Positions 51,521 through 60,600 of a stretch of 64,000 nt of DNA are shown here, one piece after another (position 1 is the stretch's first letter; each line of letters begins with the position of its first letter). This DNA comes from Climacium dendroides (lineage: Eukaryota; Streptophyta; Bryopsida; Hypnales; Climaciaceae), in contig OX467083.1 of the NCBI GenBank assembly GCA_950106755.1, forward strand, positions 35,025,029-35,089,028, written 5' to 3'. The position numbers were made by a program, and so were the translations under genes. The notes beneath the pieces were generated by a model, which was not told the DNA's origin, did no database searches, and saw nothing but the letters and a program-made list of their open reading frames with translations.

Positions 51521-52909
51521 CTACCAGCTCAGCTATGAGCTACGCCGTCACACTGTTATGATACACGCTTATAAATTGAAATGTTGTGATTCCTGCTCTG
51601 CAATCTGCATGCTTTCTTGCCATGGTGGGTGAATTTTCTGCGAAGCAAAGCTGGAAGAAGAATGTCATCGAAGTTATGAATGAACCCTTTCTCCGATTTC
51701 ACCTTTTTTTATAAATGCGTTGTAGCTTAGTCTCTGACACTGATACGTTTCAGTGTCCAACAGTAAGCCTATTGATTTTGTGTCAAGGCCTACTGATAAG
51801 GACTGGCCAAAACCTTATACACTTTCGAACAGATTAATCACGGTGTCCATTTCTATTTTCAGGAATTCTAAGGATATTCTTCTATTTTCTAGTCACTACC
51901 TTCGGTGGCAGTACAACAGTCGTCAAATGCTAGCGATATCAGGGAATCTAATGAAGTGATGGTTCGAGATTGAAAAGCCTAGAATTCGGGAAAGGCATAT
52001 CTTCTCTTGCAGTACTGTCCATAGAGGACGAATTGAGAGATGTCGCTTGGGATGTTGTGTGTTGCGATTGGTGTCCAACTAAAAAATTTGTTACTTGACC
52101 CTGACTCTCTATTTGTGACACTGCAGTGTATCTGATTGGAAAAATCTGTCATGACCATGCAAATAGCTTACAAGTGTTATTTTTTTAGTTAATAAAATAA
52201 TGGGCATTTTTGGATAAGCCAAGATGGCACACTTGAGGGAGCCAAGGAGGATTGACCCATGTATTGCCCGTGTTTGCAGAAAACACTGAAATTTTTTATT
52301 TGCCGCTTAAGGTAGCCGACGCCTTTCCAATTACTTCAGCAATCCAGCATACGTGTTGTATGGGTACAGTGAGGGGAAATTCAGCATATGTGTTGTATGG
52401 GTACAGTGAGGGGAAAAATTTCTCCATTTATAGAGGGTGACAATCTATTATATTAAATGCAGACCGTCACGAGCCTGTCATACCTGCTGTCCCGAAAATG
52501 GTCACGTTTTCATCCAATAATTTCATCACTCTGGTGTCTTTACTTTATGAGTGCATGACTGTGACTTGCTAGCATTATATAAAACCCTAATCGCACTCCG
52601 GTCACACTTTTATCCCATTTTTCTCATCCCATTTTTTCATCCCGTTTTTTCATCGCACCCTTGTTGTATTGCATTGCAACAAGCTCCATCCTCATATTGG
52701 TTAAGAAGTTTGTTGACTTATGGAAAGTATATTTAGAGAGGTTCTACTATACTATAAAACCATATCCATTAAAATCAGGGGGTCCTAAACTATCACTTTA
52801 AACCTACCTATTTCATCAATGATAGTGATAAATATTTCAAGGAACATGCCACTCATTCTTGTAGAGGGGAAGCATTTAGAACTAGGGTAGTTTGTAGACT
52901 TCCTACTTA
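51521..52909. other. Intergenic DNA
   Basis: No supported gene. It contains a 37-base tandem duplication (52,345-52,418) and, near 52,620-52,650, a repeated 'tcatcccattttt' phrase. Confidence 0.45.
52345..52418. repeat. 37-bp tandem duplication
   Basis: Two head-to-tail copies of a unit starting 'cagcata' and running through 'tgttgtatgggtacagtgag', differing by a C/T change and one at the end. Confidence 0.92.
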
Positions 52910-53035
52910 AAGGTATGTTCGCACTTGGTGTTAGAGGTGATGTCTGTAATGTAAATCTGATTCAGAAGTAGGTCTGAATTTGTTACTAAGACCCTAAATA
53001 ACAACACTCTTTAGGACCAAGCGCAAACACACCTT
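52910..53035. mobile_element. 126-bp MITE, copy 2
   Basis: The left end AAGGTATGTTCGCACTTGGT and the reverse complement of the right end, AAGGTGTGTTTGCGCTTGGT, form a terminal inverted repeat of about 24 bases. A second copy lies at 45,631-45,746. It has no coding capacity and lies just upstream of the G-box motifs of the plastid-protein gene. Confidence 0.75.
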
Positions 53036-53069
53036 CAAACCTTTAAGTATTTAGTATTTACTGAAGGTA

Positions 53070-53119
53070 CCACGTGTCACATACCTATTCGTTTGACGAG
53101 AAGGAAAACTGACGTGGCA
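53070..53119. promoter_or_regulatory. Pair of G-box/ABRE-type motifs
   Basis: CCACGTGTCA at 53,070 and TGACGTGGCA at 53,110 are ACGT-core motifs bound by plant bZIP and bHLH factors in light- and abscisic-acid-responsive promoters. They lie about 410-460 bases before the start codon of the plastid-type gene at 53,526, a reasonable promoter distance. Function is inferred from motif and position. Confidence 0.5.
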
Positions 53120-53525
53120 CGAATCAACGTGTGGATTGTCTGTTTTCGAAATCACAAGCTGGTGTCTTGCGTTCGTGGATGCTTCCCCCACAACAATTCT
53201 ATCCGGCTCCTTCCGCACAATTGAAGTTGCGCAACCCTCGCTGTGAAGGTGCAATTCTAAAAGGAAGCTTTCTGTACACAATCGAAGGTGCGTTCTTCGT
53301 CCATCTAGACAATTATTCTGGTAATTTTTCACTACCAGAGTGTGAGCCAATTCTCCTCAACAGTGGTGGCTGGATGCGCAGTCTCGTACACTTAGGGTTT
53401 CGGGAATGTTGTTGGGCTTGGCTTCCCGATTTGAGAGCAGCATTTCCATTTTCGGTGTGAAAACGGAGTCCATTGATTAGGGTCGGTTTACTTTGACGTT
53501 GCTAGGGTTTGGTGGAGGAGGGTCA

Positions 53526-54390
53526 ATGGCCTGTGGGTTACGCTATTCCTCACCCTTGCATTTGGGTGCTGCCGGAAATTATACCTCCTTGAAGGGACTC
53601 AATCCGTGCTCGTCTTCTTCAGCATCGTCTTCATCCTCTCGGGTACGTTGTTCAACCCTTGTGTGCTTGAATCTTATCTGAATTTGCTTAAGTTCGGTGC
53701 ATTGTTACCGGAAAACGGAATTGTTCAGTCCTCCGATTGGTAATTCAGTAATAATCTGAACGCTTTACAATCTTTGTATGTGTCTAATTTTCAGCATAAT
53801 CGAAAAAAACGCCGTCTAAGGAAATCAAAGAGGCAATTTGAAAATGCATTAAAACTGAAGTTTCTGTATTCGTGGGACCCTGATTGTCGGCGACGCAGTT
53901 ATGATATGAAGATGATAGTGTGTTTGATTTTTGTGGACAGCCTTCAGTGGTCGAAATAGTGTGCAAGAAGAGAGAGCGGGTCGACTGGGGCGAGCGAGAA
54001 TCCTTTGCGCCGTATTATGTGACGGTGGTCACTCCTCCACCTCGGAATCTCGGCATTCACAGTCTGCCTCCCGTAAGGACCATTTTCCAGCTTAGAATTG
54101 CTAATCCTCGGGTATTTGAATCGTCAATTTCTCGGTGCAAACTGATTCCCAGTTGAACTGTACAAATTGGAGCATGTGTGTATTCAGCCTCTATTGTGTT
54201 GCATTGACAGAACACGCAATGTGGGGAGACAGTGGAGGTTAAAGGGGAACCGTATGTTGTCTCCGGTGTCACTTATCGTTACCAATTGAGGAGAGGCAAA
54301 TATGAGCCAAGTGAAAAACGCCTGGATGTGCAGTCTCTGAGTCGATACTTTGTGAACCTGTACTTTGACAACCTGCTGGACACTTCATAA
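53526..54390 (+). CDS. Small conserved plastid-type protein, three exons
   Basis: Exons 53,526-53,642, 53,941-54,072 and 54,211-54,390 join in phase 0 at clean GT-AG sites ('gtacgt', 'gtaagg' donors; 'gtggacag', 'ttgacag' acceptors) to give 142 residues. Residues 1-39 start MACGLRY, are Ser-rich and lack acidic residues, typical of a chloroplast transit peptide. The mature part has VCKKRERVDWGERESF, YYVTVVTPPPRNLGIHSLPP, NTQCGETVEVKGEPYVVSGV, YRYQLRRGKYEPSEKRLDV and a C-terminal YFVNLYFDNLLDTS. I recall very similar wording in a widely conserved, unnamed plant chloroplast protein, but I cannot give it a function. The length and the phase-0 fit of all introns make the model firm. A G-box pair lies upstream. 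An additional in-frame segment after 'ttttcag' at 53,795 runs into a stop and is treated as intron. Confidence 0.85.
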
Positions 54391-54758
54391 TCGATATGTC
54401 CTGGACTTGAGATGTAGAGGTTTCTTCTCTTGCTTGGCACTTTTCCGTCGCAACTTCGGTAGGTCAAAATGGCAGATCTTCTGAAAAGCACCACACAATG
54501 TGCAGTAGGCATTGTTAACCCAATGGTAGCAATAAGGTTTCTTTGAGAGTGAGCGGAAGGGATGAAATCATCCAGCGAAAATGGTTGGAACAGTCTGTTC
54601 CTTGGAATAGTATGCCTGGATGCTGAATATCTTTGGATATTCTCTGTTGCTGGAGAAAGAGTAAGAAAAATGGCGAAAAGCAAGAGTTGAGTTCATGCTT
54701 TTTGTATTCTGGACGCGTTTTGAAATAATTTGGTGCATAGATCCACGAAAATGTGTAC
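54391..54758. other. Intergenic or 3' regions of convergent genes
   Basis: Lies between the stop of the plus-strand plastid-type gene and the minus-strand EF-hand exons. Open minus-strand frames here have no features of their own; they could be intron or the last exon of the EF-hand gene. Confidence 0.35.
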
Positions 54759-54994
54759 CTAACAAAACGATCGCAGTTGTGACGACAGATGAGAAGATAG
54801 CCGGTGGGACGACACGCACGACCCCTCCAACCTTGGGTATCTTTTCAGTAACTTGCCTCGTTGTATCTATCAGTAGAAGAGGGAGTAGGAAGAAGAAGAG
54901 CAACACATTGGTCGATATTCTGGTTGTGTCCTTTTTGTAAGAAATCTGCAAACTCACCTCGGTTCAGCTTGCCGTCATGATCCTTGTCAAATTC
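54759..54994 (-). CDS. EF-hand calcium-binding protein, partial exons
   Basis: On the minus strand an acceptor 'ggcaattacag' precedes GAATTTGAC (exon 54,994-54,958), encoding a canonical EF-hand start: DKDHDGKLNR, with D1, D3, D5, G6 and N9 of the calcium loop. It ends CGAG before a perfect 'gtgagt' donor. A 91-base intron with a strong pyrimidine tract leads to exon 54,866-54,759, continuing DTTRQVTEKIPKVGGVVRVV, then a hydrophobic stretch PPAIFSSVVTTAIVLLG, possibly a membrane segment, ending at a 'gtacac' donor. If the intron is instead retained, the loop keeps its Glu at position 12 (GEFADFL) and runs about 36 further residues to a TGA at 54,845. The first exons upstream (above 55,000) were not found. 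Calcium binding is clear from the motif; the family is not. Confidence 0.5.
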
Positions 54995-55699
54995 CTGTAA
55001 TTGCCATGCCACGCCGTTACGTTAGAAAGCTGGCAGCATCTTTGTCCATGCGCAGTGCAGTATCATCACAGCAATCGGATGCTATTTTCGTCACCCTAAA
55101 TGGCTCTAGCTTCTCATGAGTAAATATAGCTTGAACATGCTCTCCAATTCTTTTTTCGTTGGAGGCTCATTTCAGGGACCCAGAAGTCTCTTGTTCAGCT
55201 CACTAACAAATGGACAAAGACCTGGGTGTCAAAGACAATTCCTAGCGGTACAAAAATGGTCAAAGCGAGATTCTATGCAATCAGCGTGTAGTGAATTTGC
55301 AACCCTGGAGTGCAAATTCTATTCCTAATTGCTTTCTGTGATAGGCAGGGAATAATCCAGGGATGATGCTGGCTGGCAAAGTATCCATGTAATAAAAACT
55401 GTGGAATGTACACAGCTGAGAAGTCAAATGCTCACTCACTTGCGCACAAGCAAAATGGCACTATAGAGGTCTTGAAGCCCTATTCGAAGAATAATTGATG
55501 ATTGCAATCGTGATTGCCACCTAATCCTCGATTGTATGTGCCAAAAGAGTTACATGTCAAGACAGTAGGAATGAAGTGCAAGTGAAGAAATTCAACAAAT
55601 CTAGAGTTCAACAAGTTCACTGTGACTCTCCCAATGAGCAATGTGAGCAGTCCGAGAAACCCTAATTTGCAATGCTTAAAGAATTAATCTTCGAAGCAG
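54995..55699. other. Unresolved region
   Basis: Could contain introns or earlier exons of the minus-strand EF-hand gene. A short minus-strand phrase near 55,120-55,160 reads KKELESMFKLYLLM but has no usable donor. Nothing firm. Confidence 0.3.
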
Positions 55700-56652
55700 A
55701 TGGTGCATCCTCTTCCTCTCCGACGGGTGCCCAATTTCCGCATGGAACACATTCTAAATGGCTTTCCTGAAGTGCACTACAAGCTACCCAATTTCGTTCG
55801 ATGTCGGTGGCATGCTTTGGCTGTTGCACAACAAGTGTTGTTTCTTGAAGTAGAAGTCCGGATCACTGGCTCAATCGGTGCTACTGTTGCAGTGATCCGG
55901 GCTTCTTCTCAAGAAACATCACGTACTGAGCGAAGGAAAATTCGTATTTCGATGAGCACGATCATGTCCGAGGAGGTTATTGCGAGTTACGCATCGATCT
56001 TATCCTTGCGCTAGGGTTTAATGGGACGCAGCAAGCGGCATCTGTAGAGGTTCGCGAAGTAGTAATAGCTTTGATGATCAATTTCAGCCATTTTTTAGCT
56101 GTGGTTGGTGTACAGGGCTTGCTTTTGAAAGTGATCTCTTGGAGGTTACCCTCCAGAAGATCAGTTCTCCTGGTGTCTCTTCGTCCCTTCCATCACCCCA
56201 GTTACAATAGCATCTGCTGGAATCTCTTTCCCTTGGTGATCCTAAAATGGTTATGTAAAACTCCCAGGTCGCTCCACCTCCTGTTCTCATGAGCCATTGG
56301 TATGGTCCCAAAGAAAAAACAAACCCTCGCCACCTTCATCCTCTCTGCTTGACATCAACTCCACTGCTTGGATCGCAGTAGAATCATCACAGGATTTCAA
56401 AATTGTCATATCTCAAGCAGCTGTGAGTCACGCTTCACAATACTAACCAGCACGCGTTTGGACTGTGAGAGAGCATACCTCACATTGACACTCTTGTCAC
56501 GAGGATTGTTCTACTTTAATGCGACGACGACAACGGTAGTCACAAGAGACTTCAAGTGGATAACAACGCTTCTCAGAAGAGAGCTCAGTAGTCCTTGATT
56601 AGGTAATTCAACACTTGCTCTTTCACTCTAGGTTGTTCATGGAGATCTTTGA
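55700..56652 (+). CDS. Unresolved spliced coding-like region
   Basis: A chain of plus-strand pieces can be joined in phase. A frame from ATG at about 55,700 runs to GAG|gttatt (about 55,975); an acceptor 'caatttcag' at about 56,090 leads into PFFSCGWCTGLAFESDLLEV to 56,172; after a 95-base intron, 56,268-56,422 encodes RSTSCSHEPLVWSQRK and INSTAWIAVESSQDFKIV; after 'gtgagt', a last exon at 56,632 ends VVHGDL and stop. I recognise no family. The first piece overlaps a near-perfect hairpin (55,835-55,922), which is unusual for coding DNA, so the whole may instead be a non-coding primary transcript or a decayed gene. Confidence 0.25.
55835..55922 (+). ncRNA. Candidate microRNA-type hairpin precursor
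   Basis: The left arm 55,835-55,868 and right arm 55,890-55,922 pair over about 33 positions with one single-base bulge, one G-U pair and very few mismatches, around a 21-base loop. The core of the left arm is AGTCCGGATCACTG and of the right arm CAGTGATCCGG, flanked by TTTCTTGA and TCAAGAAA. Size, near-perfect pairing and location in an intergenic stretch suit a plant MIR foldback. Neither arm matches a microRNA I remember (not miR156, 160, 166, 171, 390, 408, 529, 534 or 535). The strand is not certain, since the complement also folds. Confidence 0.45.
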
Positions 56653-57557
56653 AGGCCCATGTATACTCCAAATGCAGTAACTTACGATGAAGGGAAGATC
56701 TAGCTGCTTAGATGTGTGAAATGTTCAAATGGGCGGCGGTGAGCTTGCCAATTCACAGACCTGTGAGAAATGTCTGTTATGAGATTTTGCCGCTCTGGAG
56801 CTGCGGTAAAATTGTGTAATAGCTTTCTATATCTCGCGCATGCCCGCATACTACACGATCCTGAGGTGCATGGTGCATGGCTTCTTGATTATTCTATCAT
56901 GGTGTCCATCCCATTTCTTAATTCACCTTGCTCTTGTAAAATGGGATAAACAACGAGTATAATTTCGCAGCGGACTGTGAACCACTCTACTGCGTGTCCC
57001 ATCTCAAAACCCTGAGTCATAGAAATTACGTACGGTTTCAATCATCTAAGTATGTAGGTTGAATTGGGGACAATGTGATCAATCGAATTGATCATTTTCA
57101 AACCATGAATCAATGGTCCTTCAAGGGTTAAATCTCTAAAGATGCAGTTGCCTTACAGAGATTTTAGGTTATTTGCTTGCTTTGTAGTTAGGGCATCAAG
57201 AGAGTGTTTGATTACAGCGCCATGTCTGCTAAGAAAGGAGATGAAGTCCTTCAAGGCTAAGTTTTAGCTAAAGTAGGTGCTCCATTAATCATACTGTACA
57301 TTTGATTCTCCATAGATCATCCAGGTGAACTTTGATTTGATAGGTGTGTTACTCAATCTATACTCAATCTATTGGCATTTAGTTTCTTGCAATTGATTTT
57401 TAGCTCAACACAGGCTAAATGTGCAAAGTTTTAGATGACACAAGTATCTACATTGTTGTAGGGAAAGGCTCAAAGTTCACCTGGATGGTGAATGGAACCT
57501 CTCCCTTGTTGTATGGTGAATGGAGACTGAAATTGGCTAACCCTTCCTATTCCTTTA
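56653..57557. other. Intergenic, upstream of the vasohibin-like gene
   Basis: No independent gene. An upstream non-coding or short coding exon of the vasohibin-like gene may lie here, because a pyrimidine-rich acceptor-like 'gtgcacag' sits just after its first ATG. Confidence 0.35.
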
Positions 57558-60500
57558 ATGTGCACAGATGACATGTTCCAGAGTTCTTTGAGCACAGAGT
57601 CGGAGCTTGATGAGGCCTCCTTGGAGTGGGCAACGGAGCAGTGCGCTGCGATTCCACGGCGGCCTAATAAGAACCATGCGCTCTTCGATCTCTTCCGCAC
57701 TCGCTTTGGGAAAACGGCGCGAGCAGTGAGGGACTTCGTCACATGTAGCTCCCCCCAATCGAACGGTTTCATGGAGGACATGGCGACTACGACTTCTCAG
57801 GGAAGTCCCATCGACCTGCAAAGCAGCAGCCAAGATGAGTCCACTACGGACATGCTCAAAACGCAGCAGGCACCGCGAGACAAGCCTGTCTGCGATGTGT
57901 GGTCAGTTCGAAATGGGATCTCGCCTCCTCACGAGTTTGTGCGGCATCGTGAGGCGAAGGTCAAAGCACGGCATCCCAGTCTCTGCCACTGGAGAAATTC
58001 CCATGGGCAGGTGTGTCTACATCAACTTTTTCTCTGAGAATTAGGCTGCAATTATAGTTTTTAGGTGTGGAGGTTGTTGTTATCAGTTTTTCTGTTGAAA
58101 CATTCCTTATCATATCGGCTCCAAAACGATTTCCTACTTGATCCATTGAAACATGCTGCTGAATGTTTCTCAAAACATTCTTGGTAGGAGCTCCTGACAT
58201 CTCATTCCCATTTGGTAGTTTAGTGAAGTATGCAGGTATCCAAGATCCTGTGATATGGTATCTTCTTCTTTGGCACTCATCTTCTTACATCTCCAAGATT
58301 TCTAGAGATGTAAGAAATCCTGACCACCAAAAATATTTCTTACTTGACCCCTCGAACACCTGCTGAATGTTTCCCATAATATTCTTGAAAGGAGCTCTTA
58401 ACGTATCATTCCCATTTGCTAATTCAATGAAGAATCTGGGTATCCAAGATCCTGTGATATGGTATCTACTTCTTTAGCACTCATCTTGGTACTTCTTCAA
58501 GATGTCTTGAGATGAAAGAAGATCCTGACATCATTCACTTCGATAGCTCCCGGATAGGCATTTGTGAGCAAGCAGAAGTAGAAGTAGAAGTAACATCTTG
58601 TTGCACACCATTCCAAATCATGTTGATTGAACCCAAATTATATTCTGTTTTCTAAGTGTTGTGAGATGATCAGGAAGATGCGTGCACTCCTAGAGCTACT
58701 TAACAATGTTTATGTCATGAGTAACAGTTTGGACTTTGATCCAGTGGATTTACAATTTTCAAGTCAAAGTTTTGTGTAAATCTTTGATGTCGTTCATTGT
58801 CACATGCTGAATGCATATTCTGTCCCTAACGGATATGACGGACAAATTTGTGCCAGTTTTTAATGTTTCGATGCTCGTATTATTTTGAGATGCCTTGCAG
58901 GCCGCTGCAAATGCTGAGAGTAATCGCCGGGCCTGTGGCGCGGAAGTGACCTCAACGTCAACTTGCGGGCCCAAGTTGCCCTCCAACTTCTTCGAGCTCC
59001 CAACGAAGCAACGCCTTCGCGCTGTGAAACATGTAATTCATATCACTGCCATGGTTTGATTTGTTGTAAGCGGGTATCGCCAATAAATGGTGAGCTGGTG
59101 AACGAAACCCTATGTACATGTGGATGTGCAAAAAGAAGCTTTGACACCCACTATCAATGTAATTTAGTAATTTTAACATTTCAATACAAAACACGAAATT
59201 CAAGTGGCTTGCCTAGTTTTTGGTAATCAATGGGTCTTGAAAGAATCAATAATAGTCTTAAGTTTGTGTTGCAGTAGATGCTTCACTGACCTCTTGTGGT
59301 CGCACATGTCAGTTTCTAGCAGATTTTGTTTGCAAACCCAATTCGGAAGCGTCTCTCCAGGCCAACAAACAGCGACCTCTATGCCGCCTCATGGCCACAG
59401 CACGAATGGTAACGTTTTAATCTTCCCTTCCCTTCAAGTTGAACTTAATGCATTCAAATCAATGAGTTATAGGTATGAATAAATTATTAAGGTTTTGATG
59501 TTGTGCTAATTCGTAATCAGCTGCAATGATCTCCCAGATAGTGTACAAGCCTGAGCCAATCAAGTCTGTAGAGGCCGTATTTCTTGCACTATATCTCACT
59601 GTAAGTATTGCCTAAACTCAGTTCTGTGAGAAGTGAAGATGTGACATTACTTGGTGAGTTCAAGGTGGTAATCACCGGCTTTCTTAAAATTTCCTCTGCA
59701 GGCTGGACTTCTTTCAGTGGAGCGGACGCCACTTTGTTTTAAATCTAAGTTTGCGGATGAGGTACTGGGTTTCGCCTATGATTTTACCCCTTCTCATCTA
59801 TTTGTTGCTTTGTCATTTCGAAGTCGATAGTTCAAGCATGTGAAACTGTGGGAAAAGAAATGGGCAGGTGTCTCAGCATATCGTGATGCTGGTGCAACAC
59901 AATGGCAAGTATGGTGCTTTTGGGATCAGTCCAAATCCTGATCTTATGACAAAGGATTTCCAGTTTGACAGGTATCTTACTCACATTCAAATTTAGGCTT
60001 CGATGGCCTTCTATTATTTCAGTCTGTTTCTCTAGTTGGTGTTATGTATTAGGAAACTCAAATCTGGAGCTTGGTTATGGAGAATAAATTTGTTAAACTG
60101 CGTAAGGGGCGAAATTTTTTTTTCCCACTTGTACCAAGTTCTGGATTTGAGTTATGAAACTTTATCACAAAGTAGATGTTATGAATTTGGTTGATTCAAA
60201 GGTAAAGAAAGCCGAAGATCTTGGAAAACTGTCATAGAAGCTGAAAAGAATAAAGTAGTTATGTCTTATATCCCAACTCCCCTCGAAAGATATCCTGTCA
60301 CTAGTACATTATGAGTTTTTTTCTTGAAGTTTCTCGAGCTGGGAGTCTAGACTTGTTCTGTAAGGAATGTTGTATGATCTCTGTTTTTCTTTTTGCAGCA
60401 TGTCAAGCATTGTTGAAGACTACCTGAAAGTGTATAAGGCGATTGGTCACAGTGTCTTGAAAGTCCGGATTGGCCTCCCGGTGCGTAAATACTACTATCC

Positions 60501-60600
60501 TGAATATGACTTAAAAGGCAAATTATTGTATGCTCAAGAAATGTATCCTCAACTTCCAGCTACATTATTCCAGGGTAGGAATTGCTATTGGGATGCTTGA
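57558..60600 (+). CDS. Vasohibin-like (tubulin carboxypeptidase family) protein, catalytic Cys replaced by Ser
   Basis: Seven exons (57,558-58,010; 58,901-59,032; 59,313-59,408; 59,538-59,600; 59,702-59,761; 59,868-59,971; 60,399-60,600) join in phase at GT-AG sites to give 369 residues, close to human VASH1 (365). Vasohibins are transglutaminase-like proteases that remove the C-terminal Tyr of alpha-tubulin. Residues 196-289 align without gaps to VASH1 134-221 as I recall it: RPLCRLM, PIKSVEAV, ALYLT, VERTPLCFK, HIVMLV, GKYGAFGIS, PDLMTKDF, then VLKVRIGLPV. His272 (His204) and Ser289 (Ser221) are kept, as are Lys214 and Lys236 (Lys146, Lys168). The nucleophile Cys169 is Ser237, codon TCT at 59,565. 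Tyr134 is Cys202 and Arg222 is Pro290. The N-terminal 150 residues are weakly conserved. The first ATG is provisional: an acceptor-like 'gtgcacag' follows it. The last exon has a donor-like 'gtagga' at 60,575 before the TGA. Confidence 0.85.
58131..58533. repeat. Intronic tandem duplication, unit about 205 bp
   Basis: Inside the first intron of the vasohibin-like gene, 58,131-58,335 and 58,337-58,533 share in order 'tgctgaatgttt', 'ggagctc', 'cattcccatttg', 'ggtatccaagatcctgtgat', 'atggtatct' and 'agcactcatctt'-type phrases. Divergence is moderate. No reading frame is kept, so it is not an exon duplication. Confidence 0.85.

Noticed and set aside
53795..53955. Extra exon after 'ttttcag' in the plastid-type gene
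   Set aside because: It runs to a TAG without a usable donor, while direct joining of 53,642 to 53,941 is in phase and gives the conserved protein.
54279..54683. 134-codon minus-strand frame
   Set aside because: It overlaps the last exon of the plus-strand plastid-type gene antisense and shows no domain.
59275..59408. Earlier acceptor (ttgcag at 59,274) for the third vasohibin-like exon
   Set aside because: It leaves the wrong phase after the preceding exon. The acceptor at 59,312 keeps phase 0 and gives exact length agreement with the vasohibin alignment.
59521..59600. Acceptor at 59,520 (aatcag) for the fourth vasohibin-like exon
   Set aside because: It introduces an in-frame TGA after the preceding exon frame; the acceptor 'ctcccag' at 59,537 restores a gapless alignment.
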